This document shows, piece after piece, positions 1 to 8,943 of a stretch of 34,128 nucleotides of DNA; the stretch's first letter is position 1, and each line of letters begins with the position of its first letter. The notes below the pieces were generated by a model. The model was not told the DNA's origin, did no database searches, and saw only the letters and a list, made by a program, of their open reading frames with translations. The stretch comes from Propionibacteriaceae bacterium (GTDB lineage: Bacteria > Actinomycetota > Actinomycetes > Propionibacteriales > Propionibacteriaceae), in the NCBI GenBank assembly GCA_027492675.1, contig JAPUEI010000093.1, positions 1-34,128 of the forward strand, in the 5' to 3' direction. Position numbers and translations under genes: made by a program.

Positions 1-21
1 GACCGCGTAGCCATCTGGTGA
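1..21 (+). CDS. Possible 3' end of a gene entering from the left edge
   Basis: Frame 1 reads six sense codons (DRVAIW) and then TGA at 19-21. A perfect 9-bp hairpin follows immediately (29-37 with 51-59), which is what one expects after a plus-strand gene. Nothing can be said about the product. The reading rests only on the stop-plus-hairpin arrangement, so it is weak. Confidence 0.25.
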   Translation, partial: DRVAIW

Positions 22-24
22 GCC

Positions 25-66
25 GAGGCTCCGGCGGCCGACGTACCCGACCGCCGGAGTCCCCTC
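25..66 (+). terminator. Terminator-like hairpin after the left-edge gene
   Basis: CTCCGGCGG at 29-37 pairs perfectly with CCGCCGGAG at 51-59 across a 13-base loop. GAGG at 25-28 can extend the stem imperfectly with the following CCCCTC. There is no T-tract, as is common in high-GC actinobacteria. Confidence 0.45.
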
Positions 67-302
67 GGAGAGAGGTCTCATACCCCTCGGGGAGAGGTCT
101 CAAACCCCTCGGGGAGAGGTCTCAAACCCCTCGGGGAGAGGTCTCGTACCTGTCGGGGAGAGGTCTCGTACCCCTCGAGGAGAGGTCTCGTACCCCTCGA
201 GGAGAGGCCTTGCACCTGTCGGGGAGAGGCCTTGCACCTGTCGGGGAGAGGTCCCATACCCCTCGAGGAGAGGTCTTGTACCCCCCGGGGAGAGGTTCCA
301 TA
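61..302. repeat. Tandem array 1: eleven copies of a 22-bp unit
   Basis: The core GAGGTCTC or GAGGCCTT recurs at 72, 94, 116, 138, 160, 182, 204, 226, 248, 270 and 292, an exact 22-bp period. Between cores lies CCCCTCGGGG, CCCCTCGAGG or CCTGTCGGGG, so each unit also holds a short near-palindrome. The array starts directly after the hairpin at 25-66. Open frames cross it on both strands but encode only the repeat, so it is judged non-coding. Confidence 0.9.
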
Positions 303-319
303 ACAAGCCCCAGCGCGAT

Positions 320-369
320 AGTGCAGTTCATGTCGCGACACGCCGCTCCCACCGCGCGTGTCGTGCACT
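320..369. other. Two-stem hairpin between repeat arrays 1 and 2
   Basis: The inner stem CGACACGC (336-343) pairs with GCGTGTCG (356-363) over a 12-base loop. The outer stem AGTGCA (320-325) pairs with TGCACT (364-369), with a 10-base bulge on the 5' side only. It could be a structured RNA, a bidirectional terminator between convergent genes, or a protein-binding palindrome. No gene is seen in 300-445. Confidence 0.4.
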
Positions 370-445
370 CTCAACGCGAGACGGCCCTAAATCCGAGTAC
401 GCGGGACGCAGCAGTACGTGGCGTGGTCGGCGCTCTGGTGACCTG

Positions 446-630
446 AAGTCTCTCGCCAACCGTCCCAAAGTCTCTCCGTAGCGGGCCGAAAGTCTCTCGG
501 CAACCGTCCCGAAGTCTCTCGGCAACGGGGCCAAGGTCTCTCCCCAAGGGGCCAGGGTCTCTCCGTGCCGGCCGAAGGCCCTCCGCAACAGGCCAGGGTC
601 TCTCCGCGCCGGAGGCGGAGACTCTCGCAG
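446..630. repeat. Tandem array 2: nine copies of a 20-22 bp unit ending at the tag stop codon
   Basis: On the plus strand GTCTCTC or a close variant recurs at 448, 470, 492, 514, 536, 557, 578, 598 and 620. Copies nearest tag are the most degenerate. The last copy lies three bases from the tag stop (631-633). Read in the direction of tag, each unit begins GAGAGACTT and the best copies continue with GGGACGGTTG. The same family occurs at 29267-29367, also directly downstream of a gene and in the same relative orientation. Confidence 0.9.
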
Positions 631-1230
631 CTAGGCGGGCCAGAGGCCGGAGCAGGCTCGGCGGTGGGAACCCATGAGGTGGGTGTCGACCATGCCGATG
701 GCACTCATCAGCGCGTACATCGTGGTCGGGCCCACGAACCGGAACCCTTCGGCCTTGAGACGCTTCGACAACGCCTTGGACTCGGGCGACCAGGTCGGCA
801 CCTCGGCCCACGACATCGGCTCGGGCGTCGTCTCGGGCAGGTACGACCACACCAGCTCCGGCAGCCCACCGCGCTCTCGCAGCGCCACCGTCGCGCGGGC
901 ATTGGCGATCGTGGCGTCGACCTTGAGCCGGTTCCGTACGATCCCCGCATCGGCCATCAGACGGGCCACGTCGGCGTCCCCGAAGCCGGCGACCACCTCC
1001 GGATCGAACTGCGCGAACGCCTCGCGGAACGCCGGCCGCTTGCGCAGGATCGTCACCCACGACAGCCCTGACTGGAACGCTTCCAGGCTCAGCCGCTCGT
1101 ACAGACCATGCTCGTCTCGTACGGGCAGGCCCCACTCGGTGTCGTAGTAGTCGCGCAGCAACGCATCCGAGCCGCCCCAGGATCGGGGAAGCCCATCGGG
1201 TCCGTACTGCAGGTCGGGCGAGACGCTCAT
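631..1230 (-). CDS. tag: DNA-3-methyladenine glycosylase I (Tag family)
   Basis: This 199-residue protein matches the Tag family, which excises 3-methyladenine from alkylated DNA in base excision repair. Visible family features are YYDTEWG (28-34), the LEAFQSGLSW helix carrying the catalytic-region glutamate, DAGIVRNRLK, and GFRFVGPTTMYALMSAIG near the C-terminus. Compared with E. coli Tag, three of the four zinc-snap ligands appear replaced: Cys4 by Arg16, His17 by Tyr29, and Cys179 by Ser; the His175 equivalent in VDTHLMG remains. The ATG lies six bases after TACGGT, suggesting a leaderless transcript. It sits 28 bp beyond the polyprenyl synthase, so it may also be read from the upstream operon. 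The function call is firm; the zinc loss is from alignment by eye. Confidence 0.9.
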   Translation of the reverse strand: MSVSPDLQYGPDGLPRSWGGSDALLRDYYDTEWGLPVRDEHGLYERLSLEAFQSGLSWVTILRKRPAFREAFAQFDPEVVAGFGDADVARLMADAGIVRNRLKVDATIANARATVALRERGGLPELVWSYLPETTPEPMSWAEVPTWSPESKALSKRLKAEGFRFVGPTTMYALMSAIGMVDTHLMGSHRRACSGLWPA

Positions 1231-1236
1231 GCGCCC

Positions 1237-1242
1237 ACCGTA
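1237..1242 (-). promoter_or_regulatory. Probable -10 element of tag (leaderless)
   Basis: The minus strand reads TACGGT, then six bases, then the tag ATG. This TANNNT-N6-start spacing recurs upstream of menG, menE and the gene at 29000, and with N7 at 33328. It places transcription at or next to the start codon. No clear -35 is seen. Confidence 0.4.
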
Positions 1243-1258
1243 GCGGCGCGCTGTGACA

Positions 1259-2248
1259 CTACGAGGAACGCGTCACGACCGTCTCGCAGAGCTCGGCCAG
1301 GCCACGTTTGGCGGCGCCGTCCGGCAGTGCGTCGAGGTACGACCGGGCCACCCAGGCACGTCGTACGATCTCGGCCCGCGTCTCCTCGATGACTCGATGC
1401 GACCGCAGCCGGGGCAGCGCGACCGCTACCTCGCTCTCGGCGAGGGGCCGCGACACCAGGTCCCTGAGCTCGGCATCGGCAGGGTCGGTCGACGCGGACA
1501 ACGTCAGCGTGGCCAGGGTCTTCACGCCCTCGCGCAGGTCCGTGCCCGGTGTCTTTCCGGTCTGGTCGCTGATGATGTCGATGAGGTCGTCGGACAGCTG
1601 GAAGACGACCCCGATCTCCTCCCCGTACAGCGTCAGCGCCTCGAGCTCGGCCTCGCCCAGCCCGGCCACCATGCCGCCGAACCGCGCGGACGTGGCGATC
1701 AGCGAGCCGGTCTTGTCCGCGACCACGGCGAGGTGGTGAGAGACGGGGTCGAGGTGCTGCGGGCCGAGGAGCTCGGCGATCTGCCCTTGCACGAGGCGAG
1801 CGAAGGTCTCGGCCTGTACGGCGACGTACTCGGTGCCGAGCGTCGCCACGATGCTCGACGCGCGCGAGAACAAGAAGTCGCCGACCATGATCGCGACCGA
1901 GTTGCCGTACAGCGCGTTGGCGCTCGGGGCAGCCCTCCGGAGTTCGGCGGAGTCCATGACGTCGTCGTGGTACAGCGACGCCACGTGCGTCAGCTCGACC
2001 ACGAGGGCCGCCCGCACGACCTCCTCGTCGGAGACCTCGCGGCCCAGATCGCGGCCGATCCCGGCGGCCAGCGCCACGAGCATGGGTCGGAACCTCTTCC
2101 CGCCCGCCCGCGTGATGTGGCGCGCCACCTCGGACACGAAGTCCGTACGTGCCTGGGCAGCAACCAGAAGCCGGTCCTCGACCGTGGCCAGCAGGCCCTT
2201 GACCCACTCGGCCAGGACCTCGTCTCGATCGACGCTGTCGCTCGTCAC
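1259..2248 (-). CDS. Polyprenyl diphosphate synthase (long-chain, trans-type)
   Basis: This enzyme condenses isopentenyl diphosphate units into an all-trans polyprenyl chain, here probably the menaquinone tail. GGKRFRPM, the first aspartate-rich motif in LYHDDVMDSAELRR and the second in QLSDDLIDIISDQTGKTPG are all present. Small residues before the first motif fit a long-chain product. The chosen GTG at 2248 overlaps the nuoN stop as GTGA, the junction type used throughout this operon, and gives 329 residues. An ATG at 2290 would add 14 residues but lacks a ribosome site. Placement behind nuoN is a recurrent actinobacterial arrangement and links side-chain supply to complex I. Exact chain length cannot be read from sequence. 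Confidence 0.9.
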   Translation of the reverse strand: MTSDSVDRDEVLAEWVKGLLATVEDRLLVAAQARTDFVSEVARHITRAGGKRFRPMLVALAAGIGRDLGREVSDEEVVRAALVVELTHVASLYHDDVMDSAELRRAAPSANALYGNSVAIMVGDFLFSRASSIVATLGTEYVAVQAETFARLVQGQIAELLGPQHLDPVSHHLAVVADKTGSLIATSARFGGMVAGLGEAELEALTLYGEEIGVVFQLSDDLIDIISDQTGKTPGTDLREGVKTLATLTLSASTDPADAELRDLVSRPLAESEVAVALPRLRSHRVIEETRAEIVRRAWVARSYLDALPDGAAKRGLAELCETVVTRSS

Positions 2249-3834
2249 CGCAGAAGCTGTGACGCCGAGGTCGCGAGGTCGAGAACCCATCCGGGAACGA
2301 TACCCAGGACCACCGACATCACCGCGCCCGTCGCCACGACGATGGTCGTGCCGATGCCCGGAACGGCCACGTGGACGTCGCCGACCTCAGGATCGGGCTC
2401 CGAGAAGAACATGGCGACGACGACGCGGAGGTAGAAGTACGCCGCGACGAGGCTCATGAGCACTGCCACGAGCACCAGCCACCAGTACCCACCGCGCCAC
2501 GCGGCGCTGAACACGGCCCACTTGCCGATGAAGCCGGCTGTCGGCGGGATGCCCGCGAAGCTCAGCATGAACAGCGTCATCGCCGACGCGATCCACGGGT
2601 GCTTCTTGCCCAGGCCCTGCCAGGCGACGAGGTCGTTCCGTTCACCGGCCGCGCCCCGCACCATCGTGACGATGCCGAAGGCGCCCAGCGTCGCGAAGCC
2701 GTACGCCGTCATGTAGAACGCGATGCCCGCGATCGAGCCGATCTGGCCGACCGGCAGGCCCGACTCCGGCGTCGACGCGCCGACGACCGCCGTGAGGATG
2801 AACCCGGCGTGCGCGATCGAGGAGTACGCGAGGAGTCGCTTGATGTCCTTCGCCACGATCGCCAGCACCGAGCCGACGAGCATCGTGAGGATCGCGATCC
2901 CGGCCACGACCGGCTGCCACTCCCAGCGCAGTCCGCCGAACGCCACGAACGCGATGCGTACGAGGGCGCCGATAGCGGCGAGCTTGGTGCAGACGGCCAT
3001 GAACGCCGTGACCGGCGTCGGGGCGCCCTGGTAGACGTCGGGAGTCCACGAGTGGAACGGCACGGCGCCGAGCTTGAACAGCAGGCCGACGAGCACGAGC
3101 ACCATGCCGGTGACCACGAGCGCGTCCGACTGCGACGGCGCCGCGATCGCCGCGTCGATGACGGCGAACGAGAACGACCCCGAGTAGCCGTACAACAGCG
3201 CGGCACCGAACAGGAAGATCGCGCTCGAGAGCGACCCGAGCAGGAAGTACTTCAGGGCCGCCTCGTGGCTGAGTAGGCGACGGTAGCGGGCCAGGCCGCT
3301 GAGCAGGTACAGCGGCAGCGAGAAGATCTCGAGCGCCACGAACATGAGCAGCAGGTCGTTGGCCGCCGGGAACAGCAGCATGCCGCTCACGGCGAACAGC
3401 AGCAGCGGGAAGACCTCGGTGTGCTCGACACGGGCGGCTGCGGCGTCACGCTCCAGCGTGGAGTTCGGCACCGCGGCGGCCATCGGGGTGAAGCTCGTGA
3501 CACCGCCGCCCAGCTTGCGCTCGGCGAACAGCAGCGTGGCCAGCAACGAGAAGACGAGGATCAGCAGCCAGATGATCTGCGTCGGACCGTCGATGGACAC
3601 CGCGCCCATGGCGCCGACCGTGCGCCAGCCCGGACCCCAGGTCCGCCAGAGCACGACGATCGAGGCGACCAGGGACATGACCGTCACGATCATCTGCCCC
3701 TCGTCGCGCCACTGCCGAGGCACGAGGGCCTCGATCAGCACGCCGAGGCAGGCGCCGACGAAGACGATGAGGACCGGCCCGAGGAGGCGGTACTCGATCG
3801 TCGGAGCGGCGATCTCCAGGAGGGTGGTCATCAC
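2245..3834 (-). CDS. nuoN: NADH-quinone oxidoreductase subunit N
   Basis: An antiporter-like membrane subunit of complex I, about 529 residues with roughly 14 hydrophobic helices. Conserved stretches include FPAANDLLLMFVALEIFSLP, KYFLLGSLSSAIFLFG, KLGAVPFHSWTPDVYQGAPT and KDIKRLLAYSSIAHAGF, which carry the lysines and glutamate of the proton path. GTG at 3834 forms GTGA with the nuoM stop; an ATG directly follows at 3831 and is equally possible. It is the last nuo gene and couples by GTGA to the polyprenyl synthase. Confidence 0.96.
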   Translation of the reverse strand: MMTTLLEIAAPTIEYRLLGPVLIVFVGACLGVLIEALVPRQWRDEGQMIVTVMSLVASIVVLWRTWGPGWRTVGAMGAVSIDGPTQIIWLLILVFSLLATLLFAERKLGGGVTSFTPMAAAVPNSTLERDAAAARVEHTEVFPLLLFAVSGMLLFPAANDLLLMFVALEIFSLPLYLLSGLARYRRLLSHEAALKYFLLGSLSSAIFLFGAALLYGYSGSFSFAVIDAAIAAPSQSDALVVTGMVLVLVGLLFKLGAVPFHSWTPDVYQGAPTPVTAFMAVCTKLAAIGALVRIAFVAFGGLRWEWQPVVAGIAILTMLVGSVLAIVAKDIKRLLAYSSIAHAGFILTAVVGASTPESGLPVGQIGSIAGIAFYMTAYGFATLGAFGIVTMVRGAAGERNDLVAWQGLGKKHPWIASAMTLFMLSFAGIPPTAGFIGKWAVFSAAWRGGYWWLVLVAVLMSLVAAYFYLRVVVAMFFSEPDPEVGDVHVAVPGIGTTIVVATGAVMSVVLGIVPGWVLDLATSASQLLR

Positions 3835-5327
3835 TTACCTTCCTTGCCAGCGGCCGGTACGGGGTCGCTGATGTTCATCGTCGTCATCGTCTGCTTGGCC
3901 GTCTGGTCGGTCTGGTCAAGGACCGGCTTCGGGAAGAAGCCCGTCAGCAGCAGGAGCACGATCACCGGTGCCACCGCGAGCCGCTCCAGCCAGCTGGCGT
4001 CGGTCGTGATGTGCTTCTCGGTCTGCTCGGTGACCGGGCCTGTCATCGTGCGCTGGTACATGATCAGGATGTAGAGCGCGGCGAGCACCATGCCGGTGGC
4101 CGCGATGGCGGCGATCACCGGGTAGCGGCTCCACGTGCCGGCGAGGACGAGGAACTCTCCCACGAAGCTGCCCATACCTGGCAGCGACAGCGAGGCGAGA
4201 CCACCCAGGAGCAGGAGGCCGGCGAGCACCGGCGCCTTGCCGAACACGCCACCGAAGTCACTGATCTGCACGGACCCGCGCCGCTTGGCCAGGTATCCGA
4301 CGACGAGGAACAACGCCGCCGTCGAGAAGCCGTGGTTGAGCATGTAGAAGATCGAGCCGGAGATCGACTGGGTCGTCAGCGCGAAGATGCCGAGCACCAT
4401 GAAGCCGAAGTGGCTCACCGAGGTGAAGGCCACGAGGCGGAGCAGGTTCTTCTGACCGATGGCCGCGAGCGCCCCGTACAGGATGGAGATCAGCGCGAGC
4501 ACCACGATCACCGGGGTCGCGAGCCGCGAGGCATCGGGGAACAGACCCAGGCAGAACCGGATCATCCCGAAGGTGCCGATCTTGTCGAGGATGCCGACCA
4601 GCAGCGTGGACGTACCCGGTGTGGCCTGCTCAGCGGTGTCGGGCAGCCACGTGTGGACGGGCACCATCGGCGCCTTCACCGCGAACGCGACGAAGAAGCC
4701 GATGAACAGCAGCATCTCCACGCTCGGCGTCACGTTGAGCTTTGCGAGGTCCTCCAGCAGGTAGCTCGGCGCGCCCTGGCTGGCGTACGAGACGCCGACG
4801 CCGATCACGCTGAACAGCATGACCAGTCCGCCCGCGAGCGAGAACAGCAGGAACTTCACCGCTGCCTTGGCCCGCTTCGCGCCGCCCCAGCCCGCGATCA
4901 GGAAGTACATCGGGATGAGCGTCGCCTCGAAGAACAGGTAGAACAGCAGCACATCGGTGGCCAGGAACACGTACAGGCTCAGCGACTCGAGGATGAGCAC
5001 CAGCGCGACCTTCACGTGGGCGCCCCAGCGGCCGGTCTCGTCGGCAGGCTCGGCGAGCAGCACGACGGGCACCAGCACGGTGGTGAGCAGGACCATGAGC
5101 AGGCCCATGCCGTCGAGGCCGAGCGCGTAGTAGGCGCCGAACGCCTTGATCCAAAGGTGGTGCTCGGAGAGGTTGGCTCCCCCGAGGTGCTGCGCGGCAA
5201 CCACGACGGAGAGCGCAAAGGTGGCGAGGGCGACGCCGATACCGACGTACCGCGACGTGGCCCCGCGAAGGAACCACACCACCAGTCCGCCGACGAAGGG
5301 AACCAGAGCCAGGATCGTCAACAACAT
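3831..5327 (-). CDS. nuoM: NADH-quinone oxidoreductase subunit M
   Basis: The second antiporter-like subunit of complex I, 498 residues. YLFFEATLIPMYFLIAGWGG holds the conserved glutamate. KAPMVPVHTWLPDTAEQATPG and LLRLVAFTSVSHFGFMVLGI are NuoM signatures. The ATG at 5327 is preceded by a strong AAAGGAGGGG ribosome site, one of the few clear ones in the operon. It lies in a 13-bp gap after nuoL, where stop-start coupling is absent. An upstream start at 5387 would lie inside nuoL and is not supported. Confidence 0.96.
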   Translation of the reverse strand: MLLTILALVPFVGGLVVWFLRGATSRYVGIGVALATFALSVVVAAQHLGGANLSEHHLWIKAFGAYYALGLDGMGLLMVLLTTVLVPVVLLAEPADETGRWGAHVKVALVLILESLSLYVFLATDVLLFYLFFEATLIPMYFLIAGWGGAKRAKAAVKFLLFSLAGGLVMLFSVIGVGVSYASQGAPSYLLEDLAKLNVTPSVEMLLFIGFFVAFAVKAPMVPVHTWLPDTAEQATPGTSTLLVGILDKIGTFGMIRFCLGLFPDASRLATPVIVVLALISILYGALAAIGQKNLLRLVAFTSVSHFGFMVLGIFALTTQSISGSIFYMLNHGFSTAALFLVVGYLAKRRGSVQISDFGGVFGKAPVLAGLLLLGGLASLSLPGMGSFVGEFLVLAGTWSRYPVIAAIAATGMVLAALYILIMYQRTMTGPVTEQTEKHITTDASWLERLAVAPVIVLLLLTGFFPKPVLDQTDQTAKQTMTTMNISDPVPAAGKEGK

Positions 5328-5340
5328 CTCACCCCTCCTT

Positions 5341-7257
5341 TCAGACCAGACGGCCGATGACGAGGGCGAGACCGACGATGATGACACCGACGATCATCGT
5401 CAGGCCGTACGACCTGACGTACCCGTTCTGAAGGGTGCGGAGACCCGCGCCCAGGCCGACGGTCAGCGTGCCGCTGCCGCGGACCGCCCCGTCGACGACA
5501 CCTTCGTCGATCGCGACGACTGCCTTGGTGAGCGCCTGACCGGGCGCCATGAAGACCGCCTCGTTGAAGGCGTCCCCGTACAGATCGTGCCTACCGGCGA
5601 TCGTGAGGATGTTCCGCGTGTACGGCACCTCGGCCGGGATCGCCTTGCGACCGAAGACCAGGTACGAGACCGCGACGCCCGCGATGACAACCGCCAGCGT
5701 GACGAGGCCGACCGGAGTGATGGTGGGCACCCAGGACGCGTGCTCAGGCACCTCCCCGCCGACGGCCGGCGCGAGCCAGCCACCGATCCAGGAGTTCATC
5801 ACCATGCCGGCGACGACCGACGGGATCGCCAGCAGCACCAGCGGCACCCACATGACGGCGGGCGACTCGTGCGGGTGCACACCCTCCTGCCAGCGCTCAC
5901 GCGACCAGAAGGTCATGATCATGAGCCGCGTCATGTAGAACGCGGTGATGCCCGCGGCGATCAGGGCCAGCGCACCGAGCACCGGCTGCTTCTCCCACGC
6001 GGCCTCGATGATCGAGTCCTTGGAGTAGAAGCCGGAGAAGAACGGCGTACCGATGATCGCCAGGTAGCCCATGAGGAACGTGTAGTACGTGATCTTCATC
6101 GGCTTGGCCAGGGCGCCGTAGTGGCGCATGTTCACGTCGTCGTGCATGCCGTGCATGACCGATCCAGCGCCGAGGAACATGTTGGCCTTGAAGAAGCCGT
6201 GGGTCAGCAGGTGGAAGATCGCGAAGGGGTACGCGACCGGCCCGATGCCCGCGGCCAGCATCATGTAGCCGATCTGCGACATCGTCGACCCGGCGAGGAC
6301 CTTCTTGATGTCGTCCTTGCTGGTTCCGATCCAGGCACCGGCCAGCAGCGTCACCGTACCGACGATCGCGACGGCCAGCGACGCGGCGGGAGTCTCCGCG
6401 TACACCGCGTGCGAGCGGACGACCAGGTAGACGCCGGCGGTGACCATGGTCGCGGCGTGAATGAGGGCCGACACCGGCGTGGGGCCCTCCATCGCGTCGA
6501 GCAACCAGGACTGCAGCGGCACCTGCGCCGACTTGCCGCAGGCACCGAGCAGCAGCAGGAGGCCGAGCAGGGTGGCCCAGGTCGGGGTGAGGTGCTGGGC
6601 ACCCTCGTTCACCGCGGTGAACGAGCTGGAGCCGAACATGGCCAGCATCGTGAAGATCGCCATCGTCAGGCCGAGGTCGCCGACACGGTTGACCACGAAG
6701 GCCTTCTTGCCGGCGGTGGCTGCGGTGGGCTTGTGCTGCCAGAAGGAGATCAGGAGGTACGAGGCGAGGCCGACGCCCTCCCACCCGACGAACAGGACCG
6801 CGTAGTTGTCCGCGAGGACCAGCGTGAGCATCGCCGCGATGAACAGGTTCAGGTAGGCGAAGAAGCGGCGGCGACCGGGGTCGTGCGCCATGTAGCCGAT
6901 CGAGTAGACGTGAATCAGGCTGCCGACACCGGTGATCAGGAGGGCGAACAGGATCGACAGCGGGTCGATGAGGAACCCCACGTCGATCGTCCACGACCCG
7001 GTCTTGACCCAGGTGTACAGGGAGGCGTCCACGGTGCGCTGTGCCTCGGGCCGACCCAGCAGATCAGCGAACAGCACCGCGGCGATGGCGAACGAGGCAA
7101 TGGGAGCCAGCGTCGCCACGTAGTGACCGAACGAGTTCGTCATCTTGCCGAGCACCAGGAGCAGACCCGCCGAGAGCAGCGGGATCGCGATCATGAGCCA
7201 CGCGACAGTGAACAGACCGGTGGGGGCCACCGGCGTCAGACCTTCGAGCAGAGTCAC
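5341..7257 (-). CDS. nuoL: NADH-quinone oxidoreductase subunit L
   Basis: The distal antiporter-like subunit of complex I, 638 residues. It should carry the long lateral helix near the C-terminus that braces NuoM and NuoN. Signatures include HVYSIGYMAHDPGRRRFFAY, FVGWEGVGLASYLLI, KSAQVPLQSWLLDAMEGPTP and SALIHAATMVTAGVYLV. It starts at GTG 7257 after an 8-bp gap from nuoK. A 707-codon open frame on the opposite strand is a high-GC shadow. Confidence 0.96.
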   Translation of the reverse strand: MTLLEGLTPVAPTGLFTVAWLMIAIPLLSAGLLLVLGKMTNSFGHYVATLAPIASFAIAAVLFADLLGRPEAQRTVDASLYTWVKTGSWTIDVGFLIDPLSILFALLITGVGSLIHVYSIGYMAHDPGRRRFFAYLNLFIAAMLTLVLADNYAVLFVGWEGVGLASYLLISFWQHKPTAATAGKKAFVVNRVGDLGLTMAIFTMLAMFGSSSFTAVNEGAQHLTPTWATLLGLLLLLGACGKSAQVPLQSWLLDAMEGPTPVSALIHAATMVTAGVYLVVRSHAVYAETPAASLAVAIVGTVTLLAGAWIGTSKDDIKKVLAGSTMSQIGYMMLAAGIGPVAYPFAIFHLLTHGFFKANMFLGAGSVMHGMHDDVNMRHYGALAKPMKITYYTFLMGYLAIIGTPFFSGFYSKDSIIEAAWEKQPVLGALALIAAGITAFYMTRLMIMTFWSRERWQEGVHPHESPAVMWVPLVLLAIPSVVAGMVMNSWIGGWLAPAVGGEVPEHASWVPTITPVGLVTLAVVIAGVAVSYLVFGRKAIPAEVPYTRNILTIAGRHDLYGDAFNEAVFMAPGQALTKAVVAIDEGVVDGAVRGSGTLTVGLGAGLRTLQNGYVRSYGLTMIVGVIIVGLALVIGRLV

Positions 7258-7265
7258 CGTTTCCC

Positions 7266-7565
7266 CTAGAACTTGAGCAGGCTCGCGTTGTCGACGGACG
7301 CCGAGCGACGTGCGCGGTAGATCATCACGATGATCGACAGCCCGACGACGACCTCAGCGGCCGCGACGACCATGACGAAGAAGGACATCGCCTGGCCGGC
7401 GAGGTTCCCCCACACCCGGCTGAACGTCACGAACAGCAGGTTGCACGAGTTGAGCATCAGCTCGACGGACATGAACACCACGAGGGCGTTCTTGCGGACC
7501 AGGAACCCGACGATCCCGATCGTGAACAAGATGGCGGCCAGGATGACGTAGTAGCTGGGGTTCAC
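7266..7565 (-). CDS. nuoK: NADH-quinone oxidoreductase subunit K
   Basis: A 99-residue, three-helix complex I subunit, standard length for the family. The conserved membrane glutamate lies in [22 protein letters not shown] at 7565 overlaps the nuoJ stop as GTGA. Confidence 0.96.
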   Translation of the reverse strand: MNPSYYVILAAILFTIGIVGFLVRKNALVVFMSVELMLNSCNLLFVTFSRVWGNLAGQAMSFFVMVVAAAEVVVGLSIIVMIYRARRSASVDNASLLKF

Positions 7566-8374
7566 CGGTCCTCCTCCGAATCGCCCTGCACGGCGTCCAG
7601 CGAGGCGAAGGCCGCCTTCGCCGGCGCGACCAGGGAGTCTGCATCCGCGAGTCCCGAGCGCCGGACGAGCACGGCGGACACCGACTCCTCCGACACCGTC
7701 CCGTCAGGAAGCAGCGCCGGCGACGCGATCGCGTTGTGACGGGCGTAGACGCCCGAGTTCGGGCGCGGTCCCGGGTGGACGCCGTTGGTGACGAAGTCCT
7801 CGATGCGGGCCGCCGCGCGCGCCTTCTGGTCGAGCTTCGGCGAGAGCCGCTCGCCGTGGGCCAGCACCATCGCGCCGACCGCCGCGGTGATCAGCAGGGC
7901 TGAGGTCGCCTCGAACGCGAGCACGTACGGACCGAAGAGCAGCGCGGCCAGACCCTGCACGTTGCCGCCGAACTTCGCGTTCGCGGCCTCGACGCCCACC
8001 GCACCGGTGACCAGACCGCGGCCGAGCGCGACGGCGAGCAGGATGAACAGGCCGACACCGGCGAGTACGGAGGCGATCGTGTGCCCCTTGATCTTCTCGA
8101 CCAGGGACTCGCTGACGTCGACGCCGACCAGCATGACGACGAACAGGAACAGCATCATCACCGCGCCGGTGTAGACGATGATCTGCACGACGAAGAGGAA
8201 CGACGCGTCTTGGCTGGCGTAGATGATGGCGAGGTTCACCATCACCAGCGCCAGGCTCAGGGCGGAGTAGACGGCCTTGCGGAACAAGACCATCGCCACA
8301 GCGGCGAGGATCATGATCGGGCCGCAGATCCAGTACGCGACCTCAGCGCCCGTCACGAGCGGTACGAGGGTCAC
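7562..8374 (-). CDS. nuoJ: NADH-quinone oxidoreductase subunit J
   Basis: A membrane subunit with about five hydrophobic helices in the first 170 residues, including [20 protein letters not shown], the family's helix-3 region with its pi-bulge. At 270 residues it is longer than the E. coli protein. The extra C-terminal part is hydrophilic and includes [23 protein letters not shown] at 8374 overlaps the nuoI stop as GTGA; the longer upstream frame is the nuoI region read in another frame. Confidence 0.94.
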   Translation of the reverse strand: MTLVPLVTGAEVAYWICGPIMILAAVAMVLFRKAVYSALSLALVMVNLAIIYASQDASFLFVVQIIVYTGAVMMLFLFVVMLVGVDVSESLVEKIKGHTIASVLAGVGLFILLAVALGRGLVTGAVGVEAANAKFGGNVQGLAALLFGPYVLAFEATSALLITAAVGAMVLAHGERLSPKLDQKARAAARIEDFVTNGVHPGPRPNSGVYARHNAIASPALLPDGTVSEESVSAVLVRRSGLADADSLVAPAKAAFASLDAVQGDSEEDR

Positions 8375-8943
8375 TGTGCGGCCTCCTTCTCGTTCGTCCA
8401 CGTGCGCAGGTCGGGCTGGCCGGTGGCCGGCAGACCCAAGAAGTACTCCTGCTCGTCGTTGCCGAGGCGACGCGGGTGCGGCGGCTGCTCCATGCCGGGC
8501 AGCAGCGGGCCGAGCAGCTCTTCCTTGGTGTAGATGAGCTTGGCGCGCGAGTCGTCGGCGAGCTTGAACTCGTTGGTCATCGTGAGCGCCCGCGTCGGGC
8601 ACGCCTCGATGCACATCCCGCAGAAGATGCAGCGCAGGTAGTTGATCTGGTAGACGCGGCCGTACCGCTCGCCCGGGGAGAAGCGCTCCTCGTCGGAGTT
8701 CTGCCCGCCCTCGACGTAGATCGCGTCCGCGGGGCACGCCCACGCGCACAGCTCGCAGCCGACGCACTTCTCCAGACCGTCCGGCCAGCGGTTGAGCTGG
8801 TGGCGTCCGTGGAAGCGCGGTGCGGTGACCTTCTCCTTGGACTTCTTGCTGCCCCACCCTTCGGGGTAGCCCTGGGTGAAGGTGGGGCGGAACATCGTCG
8901 TGAACGTCACGCCGAAGCCGGCCCACGCATCGAACAGACCCAT
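8371..8943 (-). CDS. nuoI: NADH-quinone oxidoreductase subunit I
   Basis: A 190-residue ferredoxin-like subunit of the peripheral arm carrying clusters N6a and N6b. The two 4Fe-4S motifs are complete: Cys60, 63, 66, 70 and Cys105, 108, 111, 115. The ATG shares one base with the nuoH stop (TGATG). The N-terminal amphipathic segment should sit at the membrane next to NuoH. Confidence 0.96.
   Translation of the reverse strand: MGLFDAWAGFGVTFTTMFRPTFTQGYPEGWGSKKSKEKVTAPRFHGRHQLNRWPDGLEKCVGCELCAWACPADAIYVEGGQNSDEERFSPGERYGRVYQINYLRCIFCGMCIEACPTRALTMTNEFKLADDSRAKLIYTKEELLGPLLPGMEQPPHPRRLGNDEQEYFLGLPATGQPDLRTWTNEKEAAQ

Noticed and set aside
18..446. 142-codon plus-strand frame across array 1
   Set aside because: It encodes only the translated 22-bp repeat (GERSQTPRGEV-like) followed by unrelated sequence, with no ribosome site.
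5146..7269. 707-codon plus-strand frame
   Set aside because: It is a shadow of nuoL; the minus-strand protein has all family motifs and the antisense product is a low-complexity Arg/Asp/Gly-rich string.
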